Assembly (NCBI GenBank): GCA_022749755.1
Contig: CM040452.1
Span: 7,334,350-7,398,349, forward strand
Direction of reading: 5' to 3'
Origin: Azadirachta indica
Lineage: Eukaryota; Streptophyta; Magnoliopsida; Sapindales; Meliaceae
DNA length: 64,000 nt
Shown here: piece by piece, positions 1-13,100 of the stretch
How the letters are laid out: every line of letters begins with the position of its first letter
Position numbering within the stretch: position 1 is the stretch's first letter
Notes under the pieces: generated by a model
The model's input: only the letters and a program-made list of their open reading frames with translations
What the model was told of the DNA's origin: nothing
The model's database searches: none
Made by a program: the position numbers and the translations under genes

Positions 1-755
1 CATTTCAGTATATCAGGACTTGATTGATACAAGTGAACAAGCTATATTTCTATTGATAAACATGTAAATATACAGGGATCTTAACGATATTATTTGACAG
101 AGCTACCCAGCCACTATATTTGTTCATCACCGATTGTCTATGAGGGCAAAAGTGGAAATACATAACTTATGATATACTACTTTTAAATTAGCGAAGTTTC
201 AGAGCAAGCCATCTTTCAGGAGTTCGAAGAACACCCTTCCACTTAATTCTTAAAGTATTAATGCAATAATTACTGATATTTTAATTATTAATTATATATT
301 TTTAAGTTTTTAAATATTTCAAATAAAGAACATTTTTTTATTCAATTACTACTGATAATAAACTGTGATTAACATTTAAATATTTGGATTGTTATACAAG
401 TTAATTAGTTGCAATTGTTATTATTTCATAAGCATCTTTATAGTTAAATAATAATTAAGTTTTTTTAAAAAAATATTTTAGTTTTTGATAAAATAAATAA
501 GAGTCTCAATTATGTCGAAAAATTTAATTATAAAAAAAATTTCATTAATTATAAGATTTTTTTTTTTTATTAAAGCAAGTCATGAAAACAAAAAATTTAT
601 ATGAATTACTGGACAAAGAGTGGATGATAATTATAGTTTTAGATAATATTTGAGTAAGTTTTTGTTTAGTTTAGAGGTTGTACTAATTTCTTTTAAGATG
701 ATGATGGGGTGTTTATAGGGTAAAAATATGTTGGACATGTGGTAGTATATAAATT
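1..755. other. AT-rich intergenic DNA, no gene seen
   Basis: Very AT-rich with poly-A and poly-T runs. The short open frames show no recognisable protein. I see nothing functional here. Confidence 0.6.
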
Positions 756-1190
756 AGGGGTGGGCATGGTCCGGTTTGGTTCAAATTTTTGAAAAATTGG
801 ACCAGACTCGAAAATTTTGAATTTCAAAATTTTGAGACCAGATCGGACTGAATTGAAAGGAGAACTCAAATTGGACTGGACCGATTGTATGTTAAAATCG
901 AATTAAAACTGAACTGATTAGTTCAATTTTAAGATTGGTTCGATTTTTAAATGAATTATTATTTTTAAAAAATTTTTCGTTTCATTAAATAGCATAGTAA
1001 AATAACGTTATTTAGATTAAAAATATTAAAAAATAATATTTTTGGTTCGATTTGGATTCTTTAGATTAAAATCGAAACCGGATAGAAAATTTCAAATTTT
1101 TTATTTTAAAAATTGAAATCGGACCAAACCCGTAAATTCCGGTCTGATTTCGGTTTGGTCCGGTTCGAGTCAGTTTTTCTGCCCATCCCT
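756..1190. mobile_element. MITE-like element with short terminal inverted repeats
   Basis: The left end reads AGGGGTGGGCA and the right end TGCCCATCCCT, an inverted pair with one mismatch in the outer 11 bases. Both ends are followed inward by CCGGTTTGGTTC-like repeats, a layout common in short non-autonomous plant DNA elements. I see no coding sequence and no clear target-site duplication, so the exact borders are uncertain. Confidence 0.5.
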
Positions 1191-4100
1191 AATATATATT
1201 TTAGCTTGCATTTATGTGATGATCCGCTTATATCAAAACCTACCTTATGAGAGATCTTTATTGAGATGAGAAATAACTTCAAGTAATTTAAAGAGTGTTC
1301 ACACGAAGGGTGCCACATAACTTATAACCAATAATTCACGTAAAAAGATCAAAAGAGTGAACTCTACTTTGAAATAATCCTAAAAATTAAGGGATTTGGT
1401 TTTTAAAAATAAGTAAATGCTTTCCAATATTTTCAAATCATTTGATGTTACCAGAAGTAATTGCTTGATCAGAGAAGACATTTAAGTTTTTAGGACGTTG
1501 TATGTAGACCCCCACCTAATGCTGTCAGTATTTATGGGACCACAAATGAAAACAAATTAGCATACGCCATGTTTACATAAGGAATAAAATAATCTTATAT
1601 TCAAATCAAATCATGTCACGTGGCATGTAATCTTGGATAAGGTTATGAAGATCAATTCTACCTTACTACATGTCCATAGTTTGGCTCTAAGATAAGGTTT
1701 CAAGCGATAAAAATATAGGAAAGATAAATATGGGAAAACTACGGCAACACTCTTTAATCAATTATAAGCCAAGAATGATATGATATATGCAGGCACTTAT
1801 TTGAAGGTAAAAATATTCTTCTCTTAGTTTTTGGCTTATTTTTTCACTTTCTTTCACTATAAGCACAAGTTATTTTACACTTTCTTTTTCTAGAAAAGAA
1901 GAAGTTTTGTTATGCTTGTAGGTTTTTAGAGACAACCTTAAACAGTTACTGATTCAGATCTTTTAAAGGTTTGGCCACTATATCTGTCCCCTAAAAGGCC
2001 CTATCTTGCTTTTTTTTTTTTTCATGTCTTTTGTGCACACTTTTATTGAATTTGCCCTTTCTATATAAATCTGCTATGTGTTCGTCATTTTAAACTGTTA
2101 AAGTCGAACCTTAAATTCATTTCCTTAAAGTACTGATTTGAGCGTCGAAGTGAACTTGTCAAAAAATTTCCAGCGTCCCCTCTTTGACCGTGTTCTTTGT
2201 TGTAGGTGGTTTCGTTTAGCTCGGGTCTAAGGTTAGCAAAGGCAGGAGGTGAAAAAGGTTTGCAACAGTTTAGCTTGTGACTTTGTGAAGTGTGAAAGAC
2301 CATTTCTAAAGCCTCCTTAGAGTTAGGATGAGGTTGGAACAATTGCAGAACACTGAGCTCAAACTCTTGGGTGAGCATTCATCTCTAGTCTAGCTACTAA
2401 TCATTTAGTATCCCACCTCATCAAGATTGATTATTTTAGTGCATCAATAAGGGATATATTATCGATAAGGTGAAAAAAAAAAAAACTTGATGAATCGAAA
2501 CATATCAAAATAATGCACTAAATCGAACCAATTGGTTTAGTTTAATTTGAATAGTTTTGGTTGAATTAGTTCATTGTTTTAGTTTAATTTTTTATTTGAA
2601 TCATCAAAATTGAAAACAAAAGTAAAACCATTTACAATTATTCTAAGTATTAAGATAAGATAAAAAATTTAGTTCTTTAATTCGATCAAAACGAAAAATT
2701 GAATCAAATCAATTGCTTCAATTTTGATTTAGTTCTATATTTTTAATTTTTTTGCTTATATTTTAAGAATTCAAATCAAAATTTGGGCATTCCTAATGGT
2801 TGAGAAAAAAGAAAAAAAGTGAAAGTATATTATTAAGGAAGACAAAATTTTTAACAAAAATTCTCAACAGTTTTTAAATGATGAAAGAAGAGTTGTTGCT
2901 GTAACGTTAAGCTGCATGAACTGTTTTTCTTATTTCTAACCCACACGAATATCACATATACAATCGGCAAAATGAAAACAAAAATAAAAACAAAATACTA
3001 ACACAAATATAATATTTCATAATTATCTTAAAATATTCAAAACTTTTAGCGTTTGATAAATTAATTTAATCATTAATTTATAAAATGTTAAAATTGTGCT
3101 TTATTTTTAGTTGATTAAAATAATTTTGCAATAAATAATCACCCTCAAATTAATAGGATATGGTTAAGGTGAAATTTTAATATACCTTTTATATTTTTTA
3201 ATTTTTTAGTTTAAAAATTGTTTTGATATAAAGATTAAAATTTTATTTAGTGTTATTTGACTTTTATTTAATTTTAAAAATATAATTAAAAAGTATTTGA
3301 TATATACAAATTTTTAGTTGGGATCATTCACTTTCTAAATAATATTTAATTTCTTGTAATTTTATTTTACGTCGTTGTTAATCATAAATGAAGTCTAAGA
3401 CACTAAGATTTATTTGTATTTGCAGTTATTTTAAAGTTATTTATGTAGAGTATAATTATAAATGTATAAATTCTGTTAACATCTTTGTTAACTTCTTGTT
3501 AACGGCATGTAATGGCGAGGATTTGATAGAAAAAGGAAGGTAAATTGTATTCTTCATTAAATAAATAACTAAAAAATCTATATTGAAGGTAAATTATTAT
3601 ACTATAAAAATCTATACTTATTATATTATCATAATTATAAATTATTATAAGAAAGAAGGATTTTTTAAAATATTTTATTTTTTTATAAATTATTTTTATT
3701 TCATTTATATTATAGTTTTTAATTATTTTATTTATAAATACTTCACCGTTGTTGCTGACACGGTCAAAATTGGCCATCATAGTTGGTCGAGAGCGACAAT
3801 TGTCGTTTTTTATTTTTTAAATAAATATTAATAAAAAGTAATATATTAAATGTATAAAAAATTGACACATAAAAATGATTTAATAGTTCATTTCAATTCT
3901 TGTTACTTAGTAATAAAAATATGCAATATTATTCTTCATTCCACCTAATTAATTGACGATTAAAACTAATAGATAAAGATATTTTTTGAATACTTTTAGA
4001 ATCACAAGACTTAATCAATTTGTTAACTTAAAACTAAAATATTTTTAATTCATGAAAGTATTATTATATTTCTTATTCATATTAGCTTATTTAATGTAGA

Positions 4101-5020
4101 TTGCCTTTTCTCATGAAAAAATTTGTTGCTTCATATGTTAACAATGTCAAACTATCGAGCGCAAAATTGATGAAATTTTGTTTCTTATATAAATATTATA
4201 TTTCAACTTTTCTGATACATATATGCATAAAAAAACAATAAATCTTCATAATATCCTTAGCATTATGTTCTTTATGCTTTAATAACATAGTTTTTATTTT
4301 TATTTTTATTTAATTTTAATTATTCTTAACTAAAAACTATATAAACAAGTTTAAGTTATTGGAGAAAATTAAAGATAAGAAATTTATGTCTTTGAGACAA
4401 ATTTTACACCTTTAAAAACCCCTATTATAAGATTATGAAGTTAGTTAATGCCCTCCATTGTTCAATACTACAAAATTGAGTTTTCTTATTAAAATATTCT
4501 TGACATACATTCTTAACATATGTATGAAATATAAGAATTAAATCATATTCTCCTAATAAATACATAATAATAAATATTAAATCAAGAGTTTTTTAATGTT
4601 TATTTTATAAAAAAATGTCTTCTTCTTTTGTAAATAAAATAACAACGGTTTCATGTTGATTTATAATATTTCTATCTATCTTTTATAACATAACTAAAAT
4701 TTACTCTAATAAATTCAAAGTTTGATACTACTCAAATTAAAATTTAATACATAATTTAGGACACGAGTAGGAATTATTGTTATTCATGATCATACATTCC
4801 ACCTAATATACTCTCTCCACTTCATATGGAATGCATAGGCACATGGTTTTATGTTAAGAATTTGGACCCATATATAAATGAATAGTAAGCTTCAATGAAG
4901 CCTATAAATCATGCATAATATGTAGAAAGAGGAAAATAGGCAGCTAGTTTCTTAGCCTTATTTTAATTTTGTGGTATGTGGTAGAGGTTGATGATGGGCT
5001 TCTTCTTGTATTGAATTGAT
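1191..5020. other. AT-rich intergenic DNA
   Basis: Mostly AT-rich. A 97-codon minus-strand frame at 2085-2378 is richer in GC than its surroundings and might be a decayed exon, but I do not recognise the protein. At 2430-2800, a run of TTTAGTTTAATTTGAAT-like repeats ending in GGGCATTCCTAA may be another decayed MITE. No supported gene. Confidence 0.45.
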
Positions 5021-5025
5021 TGATA

Positions 5026-5079
5026 GACACTCACTCGCTCACTCACTCACTCACTCACTCACTCGCTCACTCACTCACT
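5026..5079. repeat. (CACT)n microsatellite
   Basis: About thirteen imperfect CACT/CGCT tetranucleotide units in a row. The 87-codon plus-strand open frame over this region only translates the repeat (T-H-S-L) and is not taken as a gene. Confidence 0.9.
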
Positions 5080-5941
5080 AGGACCATTTGGCTTTGGGAC
5101 CATAAATTTCTTCTCTTTACTTTTTTTATATCATATAAAGTGCAATTTCTCATTGTGTTGGTCTTAATCAATAAGAGTTGGAAAAGAAAGCTTGCCCTTT
5201 TGTTGGCTTGCTTGCTTGCTATGTCCATTATTGTTCTTGGCACATGCACTTTGGTTTTCCTTTTTTTTTTTTATTTAATTTAATTATCCACCTCATTTTC
5301 CCTTTCTTTTAGAACCAAAAACAATCTTCTTTGCCAAATTATCTCTTAATTTCTCAAGTGGGTTTTCCTTTTCCAATGTGACCTTTGCATTACATTTATT
5401 TTCTTTAAATTTTCTTATAATTTAAAATTTAAAAAATTAAAAAATTATATATTAAGCATAATATTTTTTTTTAATTCTTAAAATGTCAGTATTCTTTATT
5501 GTTCCTTTTCTTGAAAATTTGTTTCCAGAATGTAGTACAAGATGTATTAAATCATATCTTACATTTCTCTTTTATTCTACCACAGGATAATGTTTTATTC
5601 AAAAGCTTTTTATTTAAATATCATTTTGAACGTGCAAGTGGGGTCAAAGTAAAACAGCAACAACCCAGATCTTTACATTATTTTTAGTATTATTAAAACA
5701 ATTAAAATTAAAATTAAAATTAAAGCTAAAATTTGTATAATAATATTTTTATTTGAATTTTGCGTATATTATCCAAAGCAATATTGATACCGACGATAAA
5801 TATTAAATAATTACTAAAAATTATAATCTCAATTTTGAAAGTGAAATTGGAATTTCATCATTAAATACGAGTTAAGAGACTTAAATGCAGTGAGATAAAA
5901 TCAAGTACGACGCACTTTATCTCATAATATTTTGCTGACAT

Positions 5942-5951
5942 GCCACGTGTC
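5942..5951. promoter_or_regulatory. G-box / ABRE-like element upstream of the PRAF-type gene
   Basis: GCCACGTGTC contains the palindromic CACGTG core and an ACGTGTC ABRE core. It lies about 1 kb upstream of the first coding ATG and roughly 0.5 kb before the CT-rich leader. It could bind bZIP or bHLH factors; function is inferred from the motif alone. Confidence 0.35.
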
Positions 5952-6424
5952 AACAATAATTTCCATTTGGCGACCCGAATCCTCGATTTCTTTGCCAAAT
6001 TTTCCGTCATGCAATTCCCCAGCTTTCTCAGCCACCAAACAGCGGGAGGACGAAAATTTCCAAAAAAGCAAGAAAAGAAAAATTACGGCGGTGACGGCCA
6101 TAAACAAGTGTCAAAAGGAAGCGGAAAAACAGAAGTAAATATTGAGCTAATAACCACCGGATCCCCTTTTTTCATATTTCCTCAAATAATGTGCATAACG
6201 TTTCCATTTGTAATCAAGTAGGTCCAAAGTTCCCCTGAAATGACTGAAATACCATTCATCTTAGTCTTTCCCTCACTTCTCTTTAATTGGGAACCTATTT
6301 GATACATGTTAAAACTGTATGCCAATTTGAGAAAATGTAAAGAATTAGGGATCTATACGTTATTAATCAAAATTTTAGTAGATTATCCTAACTTTAAAGT
6401 CTATTCAGTCAATTCGACATGCTT

Positions 6425-6983
6425 TATTTCCATTTTTTCTCATTTTCTCTCTCCTTCGCTTCACAGCCGTAGACAACACCAAATTTTTTATTGCTTTTTA
6501 TTAATAAGCACACACTCTCTCTCTAGCCATCTCTCTCTTTTCTCTCTGCAAACTGCTGATCAGATCGTATCGTATAATTTTCTCTTAGATTTTCTCCCAC
6601 TTTCTCGGCCCGATTTTCTCGCTTAGTCAAGCACCGTAGTTTTTACGTTCTGCTTGATCGATTCTTGCTCACTGAAGCTACACTTTTTAGTCTTCAGTTT
6701 AGCGGACTCTATGTAGTTTGTTGTCATTGATTTGAGCTGCTGTTACTTCGCGGTTGGTGCAATTGAGCGAAGGGATTGGGGTTGAAGTGAGTGATCGTGA
6801 TGATTGAGCTTAGTATTTTGATAGATTTGGGGGTATTTAATGATGGTGTGAATTTAGGGTTTAGTTTGGGAGTAAATGAGTTGATGAATGGAAGCGTTTG
6901 GTTTTGAGAATGGATGAGTCGACGATTAAAGTGGAAGATTATTAGTGTGTAGTTATTTTTTAGTTTTGAGAAGCTTTGTGATA
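6425..6983 (+). promoter_or_regulatory. Probable promoter and 5' leader of the PRAF-type gene
   Basis: CT-rich stretches (CTCTCTCTCT at about 6514-6550) typical of plant leaders precede the ATG at 6984. A 35-codon upstream open frame runs 6800-6907 and ends before the main start. The transcription start is not determinable by eye, and a leader intron could remove part of this region. Confidence 0.4.
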
Positions 6984-7130
6984 ATGTCAAGGACCGATAG
7001 GATGGCTGCGGATCTTAGCCGGACTGGCCCTGTTGAAAGGGACGTTGAACAGGTACTCCTTAGTTATGCTGTTATTGTCTCTTGGATTGTTTATTGATTT
7101 ACATGCTTTAATTGCGAATTCAGCTGGTTA

Positions 7131-7171
<41 letters not shown>

Positions 7172-10100
7172 TTTTTGCTTGTAATTGTGAAGAAATTATT
7201 GCAATGATGTCGTTATGTATATACTTGCAGCGTGTTTTTGGTTATGTTGGTTGATATTAGTAAAATCTTTAGTGTGCTTCAGGGGTTTGTTTGTTGATCA
7301 CTAAGCCATAACTTCTACCATGGAAGTAGCTATGGAATGTTTGATATGGGGTAGAAAATATTTGAGTCAGCTGATTTGATGTCTTTGTTGTACTTGACAT
7401 GGTTCTATTTGCCAAACATTGCTTTTGTGGCGATTGGGATCATGGCTGGTGAGAGAAGATCTACTACTCCTAGTTTAGGAGGAGAGAAAAACGAGGTTCT
7501 AGTCTATGAATCCAGCAATCGAGGAGGAAGAATCTTATTTCTTTTAGCAGTGAAAGGAGAGCATCTCATGGAATGTGTGCCAAGCCATGTCAGTCTTGCG
7601 AGTTTTGTAGTTAAATCACTTTATTTATCTGCAGTGCTGTCAATCAAGATAGTCAAACATGATGTCTTAGAGTCTTGATGATTGAATATGACATCTAAAA
7701 ATTAAGCTTAAGAAACTAGTAAACTCGATAATTCAAAATATTTGGCTTGTTCTAATTGAGTTTCTTTTGCAAAAGGGTTATGCTAGGTCTTAGAAGATCA
7801 AAATTTAAAGAAACAAGGCCGCTTAGGAATTAAAATGAGGAATAAGTGTAACATTTGAAATGTCTTGTTGACTTTTATTTTTTAGCATCAAAAGGTGGAG
7901 GAGGTGATAGAAAGAACAGAACAGATTTAGTGACAAGAATTTTCAGCTCACCTGCTATAGGAAGTGAGTTTTGTGGATTACCAAAAGGGCCCTTTACATC
8001 GGGACGCATTGTAGTTGCGGCCAAGCTTGGATTACAAGACCATGAAAAATAGAAGACACCAATGTTAAAGTAAACTAGTCTTCCAGCTTCAACCTTACTC
8101 CTCTTATGTCTTTTCTTAACCCTCTGGTACTAGTGGGTGGAGTAAATAAAAGTATGGATATGTTTACTTACTGAGTTGATGAAGCTCTAACAATCACATT
8201 CTTGGAGGATTATCTTCTTAAGGAAGGTAACCCAGGCCATTTGTGGGTTATGCAAGATAAGTAACACTTCCAAGTGATTTCCTGCTGCCTGATCTTCGTG
8301 ATTACAATAGTCTTTAACTTAGACACCCAGCAAAAAGGGAGGTGAGTTCTTTAAGAATTTCCTTCTTGTTGTAGGTGGGGTGTTAGTTGGTAGTAGAAAG
8401 ATCAATGTTTTCTCTCTGAAAGAGTTTGTGCCAAAACAATGCTATGCAAAAAGAAGTGTGATTCTGTGTGCATTCGGCATTTACTTTTCTCTTCATATTG
8501 GTGTTTAACAAGTCCAGATGTATGACCTTGTAGACCACCTGCTGCAGCGCTACTTTGGTTGGTACAAATTACACAGGGTTAGTTCTAATGCTTGAGGTGC
8601 TATTCTTTGTATAGGTGATTAATTATATGTACCATATGCATTGTTGTTTGCCAAGCAGGAGGAGAACATGCATGAGGATTTTAGGTTTTAAGACATTATA
8701 TGATGCAGTAATGATTTCAGAATGTGTTATGAAAGAAAGTATTCTAATGCAGTCATGTTCTATTGGAGCCCAACACACCTGTCTCTTGATTTTGCAATCC
8801 AAATCAGAATTGATATTGTTGGGATGTTCTATGGAGGTATTCTGCCCTTGATTTCTTGTTGATTAAGAAGGGAAAAAACAGTGGATAGGCTCTTTATGAA
8901 GGGAAATAACAGTGGATAGGGTCTATATAAAGCAGCATACCTTGTTCTGTTTTGAGATCTCAAATGGGTTACACTGCAGATAGAGTGTGTTGCTTTAGTG
9001 TTATATGTACTCTGGCTTGCCAATATGTCAGGGTTTTCACTTTCTGCTGAAATCTTGACACCTCTTTATATTTTTGTGTCATTTGAATATGCACTTAAGA
9101 TTCTATCTTCGTTTACTTCTGCTGGTGTTGTTTCCACCTCTTAGTTACAATTTTATTCTTCACCTGCAAATTTGGTGCATATGCTTATGCTAGGATCTTG
9201 GATGATCTTTACAACAGGCCATTACTGCGCTTAAAAAGGGGGCATACCTGCTCAAGTATGGAAGAAGGGGAAGCCCAAGTTTTGTCCTTTTCGACTTTCC
9301 AATGTAAGTTGGTCCAACTTTTACTGAAACATCTTGTCAATGTATTTCTTTGTTTTCTCCCTTTTTGTCTTTAAAGTGTGTGTATCAATTCTTTATCTTT
9401 CCCCATCTACTATGCAATTATTTGAATTATTAGGGACCAATATATCCATGTTGAAGTCTGTGGGTATTGGATTTTCTTTTTCCTTAACAGAAATTTGTTT
9501 TTATATTTTAACAACATAGGATTATGATTAGTTGTGCTACTGTCATTATGCAATTGTAACCTTTCAACCTATTTATTTGGGGAAACCATGTGTGGGTAGC
9601 CCTTCTACATCTACTCAAATGAACATGGGGCTGTTTTATGAATCACTTGAAATTTGAACATGGTCTGAAAATCTCTGGGTAGTTCCCCAAGGTAAATACA
9701 CATTTATTATGTGCATTCTAGCCACACGTTCATGGCTAAACAACTTAAGAATAGTTTCTTGCTACTTTTATAAAAGAAAGTTCCTTACTATTAGAATTTA
9801 TCAGATGATGTAATGACTGATTTTTGTTTAATATTAAGCTAGTTGGGTTCTAAACAACAGACCAGCATATATTAATTGCAAAATAAATTCTAAATGAGTA
9901 AATACAATTTAATCTATTCAAATATAAAATTGTTTCTTCTTTTTCATAAGTTTGTTTTATCTTTAACACACTCATCCCATGGACATGTAGTGATATTACT
10001 CAGTTTTCTGTTATTCGTGCTTCTGTTGGGTATGTTTATCAAATGACTATTGATATTTTAATCATTTGATGATGTGCTTGTATTGATTGTGATATGTGGA

Positions 10101-13100
10101 GCAGAAAAGGTGGGCGGGTGGTTGGGAAACACTAATGTTGATTTCTATTGAAGTGAATTTCTGGTCAGTAGGCAATGCTGACCAGGTTATGTCTTTCCTA
10201 CTTAACTATTAAAAACTTGACTACTTTTTGTAGCAGCTTTTCATAGTAATTACACTAACATACACTAGAAACATATAAACCCATTGCTATTGCAAATAAA
10301 ATAAGAAATCATCAAGCCAGACTACTGGCAATGACAATTCAACATCAAAGACCGATAAATGGTCAAAGAAAAGATAAAAGCAATAGGGATCTAGATCTAG
10401 GATCTGAGAATCACATCTTCATGTTGACACACGGGAATACTGGTAGCTCTGTAGCTGCAGTGGCAGTAATGGCAGCTATCTGTGGTGATTCCCATGCAAC
10501 CATTTGAATGTGGTCCTGTCTTCAATGTTTGTTGCTCTGTATTTATATGTACAGGTTTGCACCATTGATGAATTATCTATCTGTAATTTATTGCTGCCGA
10601 TTGTTGAACCTAGATGCTAGATAATTGATTGTGTCATTGCTTTCAGCTTCTAATTCAAAAAAAATTAAAAAAATGTCATTGCTTATAGGATGAGTCTGTT
10701 TTGATATGGTTCTCGGGGAAAGAGGAGAAGCACCTTAAACTAAGCCATGTGTCTCGAATCATCTCCGGACAACGCACTGTAAGTGTCTCTCTGTAGAGAA
10801 AACATATTTTCCTAGCTACTCTGCCATGATTTTACAATGTTTTGCGGAATAGGGTCACTTGACTGCAGCATGTGTTAGTAACATAAATGAAAAGCTGTTC
10901 GAGTGCCAACCAATGTTTTGATGTCTTTTTGTAAGTTGTATAGTTCTATAAGAAAATTGTTAGCATGATTAAAAAACATTTTCTGTACATGTAGATATCT
11001 ATATCTTATGTGTAATTCATCTTCCTAACTGCCTCGTAAAGTCCAATGCAATGAATTATCATTGATGTCTAACTTGTTTCCTTGTTCATCATCTTCAATT
11101 GATATCCAAGAAAAACCCTCTACACCTGTTACTATTTCAACTGTACTTGCGAATTTATTATATAGTTTGGCTGATGAAGTCCATGACCAGATGCCAGTCT
11201 AACTTAAATTGAATCTTGGGAGTTGTAATCCGATGTTAACTAAAGTTTACGTAGAGTGGGGCTATTACATGAGAAAAGTTTCCAATTATTAAATATCTAA
11301 ACGTAGTTACTAAATATTGTTTCAATATTATTTTCGTGACGTCACATGTCTCAAGACTTGTACCCATATGCTTGACATTATGCCTCGGTTGATTCATATT
11401 CACATCTTCTATTAACTTGCAAGTGGCTGAATTCGTTTGTTCTTGCTGAATTTTCTTCTTGCTTTGTGTTCGACTGTCATGCTGCATTTGCAGTTCCAGA
11501 CTGTAGTTTATTTCATAATGTAGTCTTAGGCTTTTTATTTGTATTCATGTTTATTCTCTTTCTGTCAGACTCTTGCAATCATATCATATTTTTTGTGTTT
11601 TAATGCTACAAGCTGATTAGATATCCCTATTTTTCTTTTCCAGCCTATCTTTCAAAGGTATCCACGACCTGAGAAGGAATACCAGTCATTTTCTCTTATA
11701 TATAATGACAGGTCACTAGATCTGGTAAGAACATTCTTCATCTGACCCATTGGGTCTATTTTTTTTTGTTTTTTTTCCTAAGTCATGCATTTGTTTGTTG
11801 ACAAGATCCTTCTATTTTTACCCATTCTTTTGTGCTATATACTGATGGTTTATGGATCTTTTGACTGTAGAAGTTTTATTATAATCTAGTGATCTGATTT
11901 TATTACTAGATTTGCAAAGATAAAGATGAAGCTGAGGTATGGTTTAGTGGATTAAAAGCATTAATTTCGCGTAGCCATCATAGAAAATGGAGAACAGAAT
12001 CAAGGAGTGATGGAATTCCATCTGAAGCAAATAGCCCAAGAACATACACCCGGAGAAGCTCTCCTTTGAATTCTCCATTTGGGAGCAATGATAGCTTGCA
12101 GAAGGTATAATGATTTACTATAACTCTGTTTTTCCTCCAGTAAGACTGTAATACTGAGTCTTCTTTTGTCTTCAACTCAGGATGGGGGAGATCATCTACG
12201 CCTTCAAAGTCCATATGACAGTCCCCCTAAGAATGGTCTGGATAAAACATATTCAGATGTGGTACTGTATGCTGTTCCTCCCAAAGGTTTCTTCCCCTCG
12301 GATTCGGCTAGTGCCTCAGTTCATTCTCTGTCATCAGGAGGCTCAGATAGTGTTCATGGTCATATGAGGGCAATGGGAATGGATGCTTTTAGGGTCAGCC
12401 TATCAAGTGCTGTTAGCTCATCAAGCCAAGGATCTGGTCATGATGATGGTGATGCTTTGGGGGATGTTTTTATTTGGGGGGAAGGCACGGGGGATGGTGT
12501 TTTAGGTGGTGGACCTAACAGAATTGGAAGTTGTTTCGGTGTCAAAATGGATTCTTTATTGCCCAAGGCTTTGGAATCGGCAGTAGTACTTGATGTCCAG
12601 AATATTGCCTGTGGTGGACGGCATGCGGCCTTAGTAACGAAGCAAGGAGAGATTTTTTCCTGGGGAGAGGAATCAGGAGGCAGGCTTGGCCATGGTGTAG
12701 ACTCTGATGTTTTGCACCCAAAGCTTATTGATGCCCTCAGTAATATGAACATTGAGCTTGTTGCTTGTGGTGAGTATCATACTTGTGCCGTAACACTGTC
12801 TGGTGATTTGTATTCATGGGGTGATGGGACTTACAATTTTGGTCTTCTTGGTCACGGAAATGAAGTCAGTCATTGGGTTCCAAAAAGAGTAAATGGACCC
12901 TTGGAGGGCATACATGTATCATCCATCTCTTGTGGACCCTGGCACACAGCTGTTGTAACCTCAGCTGGCCAATTGTTTACATTCGGTGATGGTACATTTG
13001 GTGTTTTGGGCCATGGAGATAGGACAAGTGTCTCTATGCCAAGGGAAGTGGAATCTCTTAAGGGGCTTCGAACTGTTCGAGCAGCTTGCGGTGTTTGGCA

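Noticed and set aside
2085..2378. 97-codon minus-strand frame MLTQEFELSVLQLFQPHPNS...
   Set aside because: Composition looks gene-like, but I cannot match it to a family or find partner exons, so it is only noted in the intergenic entry.
5020..5283. 87-codon frame beginning MIDTHSLTHSLTHSL
   Set aside because: Its N-terminus is the translated (CACT)n microsatellite and the rest is unremarkable hydrophobic sequence with no homology I recognise.
7376..8851. Open frames in the first intron of the PRAF-type gene
   Set aside because: They are short, without recognisable domains, and removed by a well-supported GT-AG intron.
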